A stretch of DNA of 57,504 nt. Source: Streptomyces flaveus. Lineage in GTDB: Bacteria; Actinomycetota; Actinomycetes; Streptomycetales; Streptomycetaceae. Positions 24,914-33,704 of the stretch are shown in pieces; position 1 is the stretch's first letter, and each line of letters opens with the position of its first letter. A model generated the notes under the pieces. That model was given only the letters and a program-made list of their open reading frames with translations. It searched no databases and was not told where the DNA came from. The stretch is taken from NCBI RefSeq assembly GCF_014647675.1, contig NZ_BMPQ01000013.1:69779-127282 (forward strand). The letters are read 5' to 3'. A program made the position numbers and the translations under genes.

Positions 24914-25270
24914 GTGGCACAGGATCCGGCCGATCGCCGCGTGGTCGTCACGGGGCCACCCCGCCGCACCCGCAGGCTGAGCGGCTACCGCCCCCGCACC
25001 GAGATCGACGAGCAGACGACTCTCGGCCACACCTACGTCCGCTCGCTCATCCGCAGCCAGCTGCGCGCCGCGCTCACGGTGTTCGCCGTACTCGTGCTGC
25101 TCGTGGGACCGCTGCCGCTGGTGTTCACCTTCATGAACGACAGCACGAACCTCGAATGGCTCGTCCTCGGCTTCTGCGTCTACCCGCCGCTGGTCCTGCT
25201 CGCCCGCTGGTACGTACGCCGGGCCGACCGCAACGAGAGGGACTTCGTCCGCCTCGTCGAGGACCGTTGA
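24914..25270 (+). CDS. small DUF485-like membrane protein paired with symporter
   Basis: 118-residue protein with a basic cytoplasmic N-terminus (about 1-50) and two membrane helices (about 52-75 and 84-105). The helix pair and its place right before a solute:sodium symporter recall DUF485/YjcH proteins that accompany ActP-type acetate symporters, although the N-terminus is longer than usual. The GTG at 24914 has GGAGGCC upstream. It starts 11 bp after the response regulator. It probably assembles with or stabilises the symporter; this is inferred from position and topology. Confidence 0.8.
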   Translation: MAQDPADRRVVVTGPPRRTRRLSGYRPRTEIDEQTTLGHTYVRSLIRSQLRAALTVFAVLVLLVGPLPLVFTFMNDSTNLEWLVLGFCVYPPLVLLARWYVRRADRNERDFVRLVEDR

Positions 25271-25307
25271 GCCGTAGCCCATGAACCCGGACGAGGACTG
25301 CTGAGCC

Positions 25308-27059
25308 GTGAACGAGAACTACGCCGTTCCCGCGGTCGCCCTCGTCGTCGTCGCGACCGTCTTCGTCGGCGCCTTCGGCCTGCGCATCTCACGCACCACC
25401 TCGGACTTCTACGTCGCCTCGCGCACCGTCGGCCCCCGCCTGAACGCGGCGGCCATCAGTGGCGAGTACCTGTCCGCCGCCTCGTTCCTCGGCATAGCGG
25501 GCCTCGTCCTCGTCCAGGGCCCCGACATGCTGTGGTACCCCGTCGGCTACACGGCGGGCTATCTCGTCCTGCTGCTCTTCGTGGCCGCCCCGCTGCGCCG
25601 CTCCGGCGCCTACACGCTGCCCGACTTCGCGGAGGCACGGCTCGCCTCCCAGTCGGTGCGACGGCTGGCCGGCGCCTTCGTCGTCGGGGTCGGCTGGCTG
25701 TATCTGCTGCCCCAACTGCAGGGCGCCGGGCTGACGTTGAACGTGCTGACCGGGGCCCCCAAGTCACTCGGCGGAATCATCGTCGCCGTCGTCGTGGTCG
25801 CGACCGTCGCCGCTGGCGGCATGCGCAGCATCACCTTCGTACAGGCCTTCCAGTACTGGCTGAAACTCACCGCCCTCCTCGTCCCCGCACTGTTCCTCGT
25901 CCTCGCCTGGCAGGGCGACGGATCGCCACGTAACGCCTTCGACGAACCGGCGACCTTCCGCGAACACCGCGTCGTCCGCGTCGACAGCGGCCTCGACCTG
26001 AAGCTCGCCGCACCGCTGAACGTCACGGCGACGGGCACGGTGGACGGCGAGCGGTACGAGGACGAGAAGGTACGGCTCTCCGAGGGCGTCCACCGCATCG
26101 AACAGGGCACCCGGCTCGGCTTCACCAAGGGCGACCGCGTCCCCGTCGCCGACCGCGGCAGCAACGGCGGCATGTCCACCTCGCTCGCCGAGGGCCGCGA
26201 GGAACGCCCGCTGTACGCCACGTACGGACTGATCCTCGCCACCTTCCTCGGCACCATGGGCCTGCCGCACGTCGTCGTCCGCTTCTACACCAGCCCGAAC
26301 GGCGTCGCCGCCCGCCGCACCACCGTCGTCGTACTCGGCCTGATCGGCGCCTTCTACCTGTTGCCGCCCGTCTACGGCGCACTGGGCCGCCTGTACGCCC
26401 CCGAGCTCACCCTCACCGGGGACGCCGACGCCGCCGTACTGCTGCTGCCCGACCGGGTGATCGGCGGACTCGGCGGGGACCTGCTGGGTGCGCTGGTGGC
26501 GGGCGGGGCCTTCGCCGCGTTCCTGTCCACGGCGTCCGGGCTGACCATGGCGGTGGCGGGCGTGATCACCCAGGACGTGCTTCCGCCACGCGGTGTACGG
26601 CACTTCCGGCTGGGCACGGCGCTCGCGATGAGCGTGCCGCTGGCGGCGAGCATGATCGTGGGCGGGCTGCCCGTCGCGGACGCCGTAGGGCTCGCCTTCG
26701 CCGTCTCCGCTTCGTCGTTCTGCCCGCTCCTCGTCCTCGGCATCTGGTGGCGGCGGCTCACCCCGCCAGGCGCGGCGGCCGGGATGCTGGTCGGCGGCGG
26801 CTCGGCGCTGCTCGCGGTCGCCGCGACCATGGCGGGCTTCCCGGACACGGGCTCGCTGCACGCGCTCCTCGCCTGGCCCGCGCTGTGGTCCGTCCCGCTG
26901 GGCTTCCTCACCATGGTGCTGGTGTCGCTGGCCACGCCCGGGCGGGTACCGGCGGGCACGGCCGCGATCCTCGCCCGCTTCCATCTGCCGGAGCAGTTGT
27001 CGGGCGGACAGGTGCGAACGGCCGTGAGCGCGAAGGAAGCGAAGGAAGTAGAGGCATGA
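25308..27059 (+). CDS. solute:sodium symporter (ActP/MctC-like)
   Basis: 583-residue symporter of the SSS family, related to acetate/monocarboxylate carriers. About 13 helices; family marks are SDFYVASRTVGPRLNAAAI and SGEYLSAASFLGIAG near residues 32-65, then FLGTMGLPHVVVRFYTSPNG near 313. A hydrophilic stretch at about 202-302, unusually long for the loop between these helices, sits outside the membrane and has charged beta-like sequence. The GTG at 25308 is used. The kinase gene begins in the overlapping ATGA of its stop. The substrate (acetate, pyruvate, propionate or similar) cannot be fixed from sequence. Confidence 0.9.
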   Translation: MNENYAVPAVALVVVATVFVGAFGLRISRTTSDFYVASRTVGPRLNAAAISGEYLSAASFLGIAGLVLVQGPDMLWYPVGYTAGYLVLLLFVAAPLRRSGAYTLPDFAEARLASQSVRRLAGAFVVGVGWLYLLPQLQGAGLTLNVLTGAPKSLGGIIVAVVVVATVAAGGMRSITFVQAFQYWLKLTALLVPALFLVLAWQGDGSPRNAFDEPATFREHRVVRVDSGLDLKLAAPLNVTATGTVDGERYEDEKVRLSEGVHRIEQGTRLGFTKGDRVPVADRGSNGGMSTSLAEGREERPLYATYGLILATFLGTMGLPHVVVRFYTSPNGVAARRTTVVVLGLIGAFYLLPPVYGALGRLYAPELTLTGDADAAVLLLPDRVIGGLGGDLLGALVAGGAFAAFLSTASGLTMAVAGVITQDVLPPRGVRHFRLGTALAMSVPLAASMIVGGLPVADAVGLAFAVSASSFCPLLVLGIWWRRLTPPGAAAGMLVGGGSALLAVAATMAGFPDTGSLHALLAWPALWSVPLGFLTMVLVSLATPGRVPAGTAAILARFHLPEQLSGGQVRTAVSAKEAKEVEA

Positions 27060-28270
27060 GCGGTTTCCTGGCCGGGCTCTGCGTGGCCGTACTCCCGCTG
27101 CTGGCGGCCGGTTTCTGGCTCGGCAGGCGCACCACGCGCCCACGGAGCCTCGGCGGACTCGGCACCCCCGTCGAGCACGCCACCTTCGAGACCCTGCACA
27201 CCGCCTCGCTCGCCGCACCCCCGCTGCGTGCGGGTCTGACCGAGGAGACGGCCCGCAAGTCGGCGGGGCGGCTGCGTACCCTGCTCGGCACCGACGCGCT
27301 CTGCCTCACCGACCAGGACACGGTCCTGGCCTGGGAGGGCATCGGAGAGCACCACAAGACGCAGATCATGGACCGGCTCGCCGGCCCGCTGGAGAACGGC
27401 CGCGGCGAGGCCTTCCGCCTCGACTGCGTCGAACCGGACTGCCCGGTGCGCTGGGCCGTCGTCGCCCCGCTCACCGTCGACGACCGCGTACACGGCGCGC
27501 TCGTCGCCTGCGCGCCCCGCGAGTCCGCCGTACTGGTCAGAGCCACCGGAGAAGTCGCCCGCTGGGTCTCGGTCCAGCTGGAGCTCGCCGACCTCGACCA
27601 GTCCCGTACGCGGCTGATCGAGGCCGAGATCAAGGCCCTGCGCGCCCAGATCTCCCCGCACTTCATCTTCAACTCGCTCGCCGTGATCGCCTCGTTCGTC
27701 CGCACCGACCCCGAGCGCGCCCGCGAACTCCTGCTGGAATTCGCCGACTTCACCCGCTACTCGTTCCGCAGGCACGGCGACTTCACCACGCTCGCCGACG
27801 AGCTCCACGCCATCGACCACTACCTGACCCTGGTCAGGGCCCGTTTCGGGGACCGCCTCTCGGTCACCCTGCAGATCGCCCCCGAAGTGCTCCCGGTGAC
27901 GCTGCCCTTCCTGTGTCTGCAACCCCTCGTCGAGAACGCCGTGAAACACGGCCTTGAGGGCGGCACAGGCCAGGTCGACAAGAGCCACATCAGCATCACC
28001 GCACAGGACGCCGGAGCCGAGGCCCTCGTCGTCATCGAGGACGACGGCCCCGGCATGGATCCCGACTGGCTGCGCCGCATCCTGGCAGGCGAAATCAGCC
28101 CCTCGGGCGGCATCGGCCTGTCGAACGTCGACGACCGGCTGCGCCAGGTCTACGGAGACGACTACGGCCTCGTCATCGAGACCGCCCTCGGCGCCGGCAT
28201 GAAAATCACCGCCAGGCTGCCCAAATACCAGCCCGGCGTGCACTCGGCGGGACGGCTGTCCCGCGAATGA
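27056..28270 (+). CDS. LytS-type sensor histidine kinase
   Basis: 404-residue kinase. One N-terminal membrane helix (about 4-22), a GAF-like region (about 50-175) and a His_kinase/HATPase core. The phospho-acceptor is His202 in LRAQISPHFIFNSL, the N box is LVENAVKHGLEGG and the G boxes are DDGPGMD and GGIGLSNVDDRL. This arrangement is the LytS/YpdA class that pairs with LytTR regulators, here encoded three genes upstream. It overlaps the symporter stop (ATGA), suggesting a physical or stoichiometric link between transport and sensing, as in carboxylate-sensing systems such as BtsSR. Ended by the hairpin at 28274-28316. Confidence 0.94.
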   Translation: MSGFLAGLCVAVLPLLAAGFWLGRRTTRPRSLGGLGTPVEHATFETLHTASLAAPPLRAGLTEETARKSAGRLRTLLGTDALCLTDQDTVLAWEGIGEHHKTQIMDRLAGPLENGRGEAFRLDCVEPDCPVRWAVVAPLTVDDRVHGALVACAPRESAVLVRATGEVARWVSVQLELADLDQSRTRLIEAEIKALRAQISPHFIFNSLAVIASFVRTDPERARELLLEFADFTRYSFRRHGDFTTLADELHAIDHYLTLVRARFGDRLSVTLQIAPEVLPVTLPFLCLQPLVENAVKHGLEGGTGQVDKSHISITAQDAGAEALVVIEDDGPGMDPDWLRRILAGEISPSGGIGLSNVDDRLRQVYGDDYGLVIETALGAGMKITARLPKYQPGVHSAGRLSRE

Positions 28271-28273
28271 GAG

Positions 28274-28316
28274 CTCCCCGGACCGGTCGGACGGGTTGGA
28301 CCGGCTGCCCGGGGAG
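28274..28316. terminator. hairpin between convergent genes
   Basis: CTCCCCGG (28274-28281) pairs with CCGGGGAG (28309-28316), and inner GACCGGT/ACCGG segments can extend the fold. It starts directly after the kinase stop and lies between two convergent genes. Confidence 0.7.
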
Positions 28317-28331
28317 GCGGCGCGAAGAGCA

Positions 28332-28490
28332 TCAGGTGCTGCGTGAAGCCACCATCGCCAGAGTGATCAGGCCGAGTACGACCCAGCCGAACCACAGCCA
28401 GCCATTGCTGCCGAGCGCCACCGTGTAGGCCGTGACCACTACCAGGCCGCCAACGGTGAGCACCCCCATGGTCTTCGTAGAACCGGGCAT
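28332..28490 (-). CDS. 52-residue membrane protein
   Basis: A short gene with ATG at 28490, GAGGG eight bases upstream, and TGA at 28334-28332. The product has two hydrophobic helices (about 8-26 and 31-47) joined by a short SNGWLWFG turn, with a small polar start and a SRST end. I do not recognise a named family. Good ribosome site, helix-forming composition and fit between a terminator and the next gene support it as real. It lies about 130 bp after the CtaG-like gene on the same strand, so it may be cotranscribed with it. Confidence 0.7.
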   Translation of the reverse strand: MPGSTKTMGVLTVGGLVVVTAYTVALGSNGWLWFGWVVLGLITLAMVASRST

Positions 28491-28622
28491 CGCAACACCC
28501 TCCTCATGGTTCGTCCCTCTCCATGGTGCCCCCGTCCTGCCTTTTCACGGGGCATACGACGAAATGGGTGCCTGTTTTCCAGCCGCTCCCCCCGACCCGG
28601 GCCGTAGCCGTACTGAGATGCC

Positions 28623-29576
28623 TCAGCGTGTGCGTGCGTTGAGGGAGGCCAGATAGGCGTTGTACGCCTCCAGCTCCTTGTCCCCGTCGCGGTCCGCGGC
28701 CCGGTCGCTGCGCCGGGCCTGCCGCTGTTCGGAGCGGTACCACTGGAAGAGCAGCGCGAGCAGCACCAGTACGGACGGGATCTCGCTGAACGCCCAGGCG
28801 ATGCCGCCCGCCGCGTTCTGGTCGGAGAGGGCGTCGATGCCGAGCGACGCGGGAGGGTTCTTGTACGTCTCGACCATCGGGCCGGACGCCATCATCAGCG
28901 CGATGCCGAAGAACGCGTGGAACGGCATGCCCGCGAACAACTCCAGCATCCGCAGCAGATAGCCGGGCCGGTGCGGACCGGGATCCACGCCCATGATCGG
29001 CCAGAAGAAGGCGAGGCCGACGGCGAGGAAGTGGCACATCATCACGGTGTGGCCCGTCTTCGAACCCATCAGGAAGTCGAAGAGGGGAGTGAAGTACAAC
29101 GCGTACAGGCTCGCGATGAACAGCGGAATCGTGAACGCCGGGTGCGAGATCATCCGCATGAACCGGCTGTGCAGCAGCGCCAGCAGCAGCTCACGCGGTC
29201 CCTTGTCGCCCCGGCGGGAAGCCACCGGCAGCGCCCGTAGCGCCAGCGTGATCGGCGCGCCGAGCAGGATCAGGATCGGCGTCAGCATGCTGATCACCAT
29301 GTGCTGCACCATGTGCACGCTGAACATGACCATGCCGTAGTCATTGAGCCCGGTGCACATCACGAGCAGGACGGTCAGTACGCCGACGACGAACGCCACG
29401 GTCCGCCCGACCGGCCACTTGTCACCGCGCCGCACCAGCCGCACGACGCCCCACCCGTACAGGGCGAGCCCCACCAGGCAGGCGACGAGGAAGAACGGGT
29501 CCGCGGACCACTCGAGCCCTCGTCCCAGCGTGAACGGCGGCAGATCCATGGTCGTGCCGTGCCCGCTGTGATCCAT
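28623..29576 (-). CDS. CtaG/caa3-type cytochrome oxidase assembly membrane protein
   Basis: 317-residue integral membrane protein of the caa3_CtaG family, linked to copper delivery and assembly of cytochrome c oxidase. About seven helices. Family marks are a His-rich start (MDHSGHGTTMDLPP), FSVHMVQHMVISMLTPILI, and HSRFMRMISHPAF, with conserved His in membrane segments that may bind copper. The ATG at 29576 has AGGAG upstream. The C-terminus is charged and polar. No other oxidase genes are adjacent, as is common for this family in Streptomyces. Confidence 0.9.
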   Translation of the reverse strand: MDHSGHGTTMDLPPFTLGRGLEWSADPFFLVACLVGLALYGWGVVRLVRRGDKWPVGRTVAFVVGVLTVLLVMCTGLNDYGMVMFSVHMVQHMVISMLTPILILLGAPITLALRALPVASRRGDKGPRELLLALLHSRFMRMISHPAFTIPLFIASLYALYFTPLFDFLMGSKTGHTVMMCHFLAVGLAFFWPIMGVDPGPHRPGYLLRMLELFAGMPFHAFFGIALMMASGPMVETYKNPPASLGIDALSDQNAAGGIAWAFSEIPSVLVLLALLFQWYRSEQRQARRSDRAADRDGDKELEAYNAYLASLNARTR

Positions 29577-29632
29577 CCGCCGGCTCCTGATTAGTACTGG
29601 TTGTGCGCTGTCTGTCCGCACCCAGACTAGAA

Positions 29633-29664
29633 CCGCCCCCGGTCACGGTCGCGACCGGGGGCGG
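29633..29664 (-). terminator. terminator of pfkA
   Basis: Perfect 12-bp arms CCGCCCCCGGTC (29633-29644) and complement (29653-29664) with an 8-nt loop, 18 bp after the pfkA stop in the direction of transcription. It separates pfkA from the CtaG-like gene. Confidence 0.8.
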
Positions 29665-29681
29665 CTTCAGTCACGTACGAA

Positions 29682-30707
29682 TCAGAGGACGCACTCCGCT
29701 TCGGCGTACCGCTCGTCCGGCACCGTCTTCAGCGTCTCGACCGCCTCCGAGAGCGGCACCATCGCGATGTCGGTGCCGCGCAGCGCCGTCATCCTGCCGA
29801 ACTCGCCACGGTGCACCGCCTCCACCGCGTGCCAGCCGAAGCGGGTCGCGAGGACGCGGTCGTACGCCGTCGGGGTGCCGCCACGCTGGACGTGCCCGAG
29901 GATCACCGGACGGGCCTCCTTGCCGAGGCGGTGCTCCAGCTCCAGGGAGAGCTGGCGGGCGATGCCCGCGAAGCGCTCGTGCCCGTAGACGTCCTTGCGG
30001 CCCTCGTCGTACTCCATCGTGCCCTCGCGGGGCTTCGCGCCCTCCGCGGCCACGACGATGGCGAACTTCTTGCCCGCCGAGAAGCGTTCGCCGACCTTGG
30101 CGGCCAGCTCCTCGATGTCGAAGGGGCGTTCCGGCACGACGATCGCGTGCGCGCCGGCCGCCATGCCCGAGTGCAGCGCGATCCAGCCGGTGTGGCGGCC
30201 CATGACCTCCACGATCAGCACGCGCTGGTGGGACTCGGCGGTCGTCTTCAGGCGGTCGAGGGCCTCGGTCGCGACACCGACGGCGGTGTCGAAGCCGAAG
30301 GTGACGTCCGTGACCGCGATGTCGTTGTCGATGGTCTTCGGCACGCCGACGATCGGCAGGCCGCCGTCCGACAGGAGGCGGGCCGCCTTGAGCGTGCCCT
30401 CACCGCCGATCGGGATGATCGCGTCGAGCCCGAGCTCCTCGAGATGTCCCCTGGCCCGCTCCACGCCGTCCCTGAGGTGCTCGGGACGTACGCGGGAGGA
30501 GCCGAGGATGGTGCCGCCGCGAGCCAGGATTCCGCTCACCGCGTCGAGGTCGAGCTTGAGGTAGTCGCACTCCAGAAGGCCTTTCCAGCCGTCCCGGAAG
30601 CCGATGACCTCGTCGCCGTGGTCGACGACGGCGCGGTGTACGACGGACCGGATGACGGCGTTCAGGCCGGGGCAGTCGCCGCCGGACGTGAGGACACCAA
30701 TGCGCAT
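29682..30707 (-). CDS. pfkA: 6-phosphofructokinase
   Basis: Phosphorylates fructose 6-phosphate to the 1,6-bisphosphate, the committed step of glycolysis. 341 residues. Family marks: GGDCPGLNAVIR at the N-terminus, PIGGEGTLKAARLL, the catalytic PKTIDNDIAVTD and MGRHTGWIAL. A Gly follows the GGE pair, as in ATP-using actinobacterial enzymes; a pyrophosphate-dependent form would usually carry Asp there. Substrate choice remains an inference. It is transcribed alone: about 200 bp separate its start from gatD, and its own hairpin follows. The start at 30707 (MRIGVLTSGGDCPG) is unambiguous. Confidence 0.96.
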   Translation of the reverse strand: MRIGVLTSGGDCPGLNAVIRSVVHRAVVDHGDEVIGFRDGWKGLLECDYLKLDLDAVSGILARGGTILGSSRVRPEHLRDGVERARGHLEELGLDAIIPIGGEGTLKAARLLSDGGLPIVGVPKTIDNDIAVTDVTFGFDTAVGVATEALDRLKTTAESHQRVLIVEVMGRHTGWIALHSGMAAGAHAIVVPERPFDIEELAAKVGERFSAGKKFAIVVAAEGAKPREGTMEYDEGRKDVYGHERFAGIARQLSLELEHRLGKEARPVILGHVQRGGTPTAYDRVLATRFGWHAVEAVHRGEFGRMTALRGTDIAMVPLSEAVETLKTVPDERYAEAECVL

Positions 30708-30908
30708 AGCCCGAAATACCTTCTCAACGTGGGCCGGGTACCGGACCGCGCTGTCCGGTCGGACCCGGCCAGCCTACCGGCGGCAGGGGGCGGTTCCGCA
30801 TCGTGCGTCCGCCTGCTGGACGCCCCCGCACAGGTGAGCGGAGGGGCTGCCAGAAGGGCTGTGTGCCAAGTCTCGGGCGGGTTGTGGGCCGTGTGTGTCT
30901 CGAGTGTC

Positions 30909-31637
30909 TCAGGCAGGCTGCTGAGCGGCGGAGATGCGCTCGGCGCGCAGCGCCTCGTACCACCGGTCGTCGATCGGCGGCAGCGCGTTGACGTCCAGCG
31001 CGAGCTTGAGCAGCAGGTCCGCGATCAGTGGGTTGCGGGCGAGCACGGGTCCGTGCATGTACGTCCCGAAGACCGTGTCGTTGTACGCGCCCTCCGTGCC
31101 GTCGCCCGTGCCGTTGCCCTTCCCGAGCCTGACCTGCGCGAACGGGCGCGCGGTGGGGCCGAGGTGGGTGATGCCCTGGTGGTTTTCGAAGCCCGTCAGC
31201 TGCGGCAGGCCGAGGGGTGCGTCGATGTCCCCGAGTACGTCGCCGACGCAGCGCTCGCCCTCGCCGCGCGTGGAGACCACGTCGAGCAGGCCGAGGCCCG
31301 GCTCGCGTTGCCCGAGGTCGTTGATGAACTCGTGGCCGAGGATCTGGTAGCCGGCGCACACGGAGAAGACGATCGCGCCGTTGCCGACCGCACGGTGCAG
31401 ACCGCCGTCACGGCGCAGCCGCTCGGCCGCGAGCCGCTGCGGCCGGTCCTCGCCGCCGCCGATCAGGTAGATGTCGCCGGAGGTGGGGATCGGCTGGTCG
31501 CTGCGTACGTCGAGCCGGGCCACGTCCAGGCCGCGCTGCCGGGCCCGGCGCTCCACCACGAGGGCGTTGCCCTGGTCGCCGTACGTGCTCAGCAGGTCCG
31601 GGTAGATCCACACCAGACGCAGGCTGTTGTCACTCAT
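30909..31637 (-). CDS. gatD: lipid II isoglutaminyl synthase, glutaminase subunit
   Basis: Class I glutamine amidotransferase of the CobB/CobQ type. With MurT it amidates D-glutamate of lipid II to D-isoglutamine at the cytoplasmic membrane face. 242 residues. The nucleophile Cys lies in FSVCAGYQILG and the His in TYMHGPVLARNPLIAD near the end. Other marks are WIYPDLLSTYGDQGN at the start and LIGGGEDRPQ. The ATG at 31637 has GAGGA upstream. It follows murT by 19 bp, the conserved murT-gatD pair. The substrate pair identifies it over cobyric acid synthases, which are much longer. Confidence 0.94.
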   Translation of the reverse strand: MSDNSLRLVWIYPDLLSTYGDQGNALVVERRARQRGLDVARLDVRSDQPIPTSGDIYLIGGGEDRPQRLAAERLRRDGGLHRAVGNGAIVFSVCAGYQILGHEFINDLGQREPGLGLLDVVSTRGEGERCVGDVLGDIDAPLGLPQLTGFENHQGITHLGPTARPFAQVRLGKGNGTGDGTEGAYNDTVFGTYMHGPVLARNPLIADLLLKLALDVNALPPIDDRWYEALRAERISAAQQPA

Positions 31638-31656
31638 CGATGATCGTCCTCTGTGG

Positions 31657-32895
31657 TCAGTTGCCGACACGGCGGCGCAGGTCCTGGAACGCGGTGTAGT
31701 TCGCGATGACCTCGATCCGCCCCGGCGGCGAGATCTGTACGGCCTGGTCGAGGTTCTCGCAGACCTGGAAGCTCTGGTTCGCGACCTCCAGACGCACCGC
31801 GAGGTCCAGCTTGCGGTCGCCGATGACGAAGATCGGGTGCCCGGTCAGCCGTGTGTAGTCGACGTCCCACAGCCAGGAGGTGTCGGTGCCGTCGGCCCCG
31901 CGCGCGTTCACCGACAGGATGACCGGCGTCGGCGGCGGGTCGATCAGCGAGAACGTCTCCAGCCAGCCCGCGGGGTTCTTGGCGAGCAGCAGCCGCAGGT
32001 CACGCTGCATGAACTGCACGACGTCGTACCGTCCGGCCACCGCCTGGACCTGGTACATGCGTTCCAGGGCGACCTGCGGCGGCACGCCGAAGACGGCGGC
32101 GACGGCCGCGGACGAGGCGGCGTTGGCCTTGTTGGCGCGGCCCGGCAGCTGGAGGTGGATCGGCCAGGCGGAACCGTGCGGGTCCAGGACGTGGTCACCG
32201 TCCAGCGCCCAAGTGGGCGTCGGGCGGCGGAAACCGCACTCGCCGCAGTACCAGTCGTCGCCGGGCCGCTGCATCACACCGCCGCAGGACGGGCAGGACC
32301 AGGCGTCGTCCTTCCACATCTGCCCGGCGGCCACCCACACGACGTTCGGCGAGGAGGAGGCGGCCCACACGACCAGCGGGTCGTCCGCGTTGGCGACCAC
32401 GACGGACTTCGAACCGGCCAAGCCCTCACGCCAGTGCTCGGCGAGCATGCGGGTCTCGGCGGCGCGGTCGAGCTGGTCGCGGGAGAGGTTGAGGAGCGCG
32501 ATGCACTTCGGGTCGGTGTCACGTGCCACACCGGAGAGGTACTTCTCGTCGACCTCGATAACGGCGTACCGCGCGTCCGAGCCGCCGGCCAGCGCGGAGG
32601 TGATGCCGGCGGGCATGTTCGCGCCCAAGGCGTTCGAGACGACGGGGCCCGCGGCGCGCAGCGCCTCCGCGATCAGCCGCGTGGTGGTGGTCTTGCCGTT
32701 GGTTGCCGACACCAGGATGACGTCCAGGTGCTGGGCGAGTGTGGCCAGCAGGTCGGGGTCGAGTTTGAGCGCCACCCGGCCGCCGATCACCGATCCGCTG
32801 CCGCGGCCCGCGGCCCGCGACGCAGCCGCGACCGCCTTGCCCGCCGTCACGGCCAGCTTGGCCCGCGGCGACAGCGGGTCCGAGTTGCCTGCCAT
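31657..32895 (-). CDS. murT: lipid II isoglutaminyl synthase, Mur-ligase-like subunit
   Basis: ATP-dependent Mur-ligase-like subunit that activates the glutamate of lipid II for amidation by GatD. 412 residues. The P-loop is SATNGKTTTTRLI near residue 63. A zinc ribbon with CPSCGG and YCGECGF is specific to MurT among Mur ligases. The C-terminal DUF1727 domain (about 310-410) has LSVNARGADGTDTSWLWDVDY. The ATG at 32895 is used. It is first in the murT-gatD operon and divergent from a peptide deformylase gene across a 147 bp promoter region. Confidence 0.95.
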   Translation of the reverse strand: MAGNSDPLSPRAKLAVTAGKAVAAASRAAGRGSGSVIGGRVALKLDPDLLATLAQHLDVILVSATNGKTTTTRLIAEALRAAGPVVSNALGANMPAGITSALAGGSDARYAVIEVDEKYLSGVARDTDPKCIALLNLSRDQLDRAAETRMLAEHWREGLAGSKSVVVANADDPLVVWAASSSPNVVWVAAGQMWKDDAWSCPSCGGVMQRPGDDWYCGECGFRRPTPTWALDGDHVLDPHGSAWPIHLQLPGRANKANAASSAAVAAVFGVPPQVALERMYQVQAVAGRYDVVQFMQRDLRLLLAKNPAGWLETFSLIDPPPTPVILSVNARGADGTDTSWLWDVDYTRLTGHPIFVIGDRKLDLAVRLEVANQSFQVCENLDQAVQISPPGRIEVIANYTAFQDLRRRVGN

Positions 32896-33042
32896 CAGTT
32901 CTCGATCCTCCTTGCGTACGACGCCGCGCTCTGCCCTGCTTCCGGCAACGTGTGGCCCTCAGCCTATCGAGATCCACGACCGGCCCGATTCGCGGCACCA
33001 CCCCGGCGCCCGCGCGACATTGAGGACCGTACCCTTGCCGCC

Positions 33043-33582
33043 ATGCGACACGGCTCGATCCCGGGCGCCCAGGGGCGCGTTCTCACGCTGTCCCTCCTTG
33101 GCGACCCCGTGTTGCACACACCGTGCGAGGAAGTCACCGACTTCGGCCCCCAACTGGCGCGTCTCGTCGAGGACATGTTCGCGACGATGTATGCGGCGGA
33201 GGGAGTGGGTCTCGCCGCGAATCAGGTCGGTAAGTCGTTGCGGGTCTTTGTGTACGACTGCCCGGATGACGAGGACCGGCGGCATGTGGGGCATGTGGTG
33301 AACCCGCGGCTCGTCCGGACGGACGGGGTGGTGTTGCGAGGGCCCGAGGGATGTTTGTCGTTGCCAGGGCTGGAGGCCGGGACCGAGCGGTACGACCATG
33401 CGGTGGTGGAGGGGGTCACGCTGGACGGTGAGCCGGTGCGCGTGCATGGCACCGGATGGTTTGCCCGATGCCTTCAGCACGAGTGCGATCACCTTGAGGG
33501 TGGGGTGTACGTGGACCGGCTCACAGGGTGGCGTCACCGGCGGGTGATGCGGGCTGCTGCGCGGGCTTCTTGGAGCCGGTGA
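33043..33582 (+). CDS. def: peptide deformylase
   Basis: Metalloenzyme that removes the formyl group from nascent proteins. 179 residues. All three motifs are present: GVGLAANQVG (motif 1), EGCLSLPG with the metal-binding Cys (motif 2), and QHECDHLEG with HExxH-type ligands (motif 3). The ATG at 33043 starts shortly before the family core; upstream codons are open but unconserved. Streptomyces usually carry several deformylases, so this is probably one of a set. The C-terminus is Arg-rich (WRHRRVMRAAARASWSR). It faces away from murT. Confidence 0.95.
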   Translation: MRHGSIPGAQGRVLTLSLLGDPVLHTPCEEVTDFGPQLARLVEDMFATMYAAEGVGLAANQVGKSLRVFVYDCPDDEDRRHVGHVVNPRLVRTDGVVLRGPEGCLSLPGLEAGTERYDHAVVEGVTLDGEPVRVHGTGWFARCLQHECDHLEGGVYVDRLTGWRHRRVMRAAARASWSR

Positions 33583-33704
33583 GCGCCGCTGGGGCGCGGT
33601 TTGACGCAGTCTGCGGGTTGTCTGTGGCTGGTCGCGCCCACGCGGCGGAGCCGCACATAGACACAGCCCCGCGCCCCTGTAGGGGCGCCCATGTGGACCG
33701 GAGT
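33583..33704. repeat. intergenic GTGGCTGGTCGCGC repeat
   Basis: Between convergent def and tetR genes. It contains TGTGGCTGGTCGCGC (33623-33637), the same 15-mer that opens the nested inverted repeat at 40209-40223, and ends with CCCCGCGCCCCT, also shared. GGGGCGC/GCGCCCC pairs could form a bidirectional terminator. It is a shorter member of that repeat family. Confidence 0.65.
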
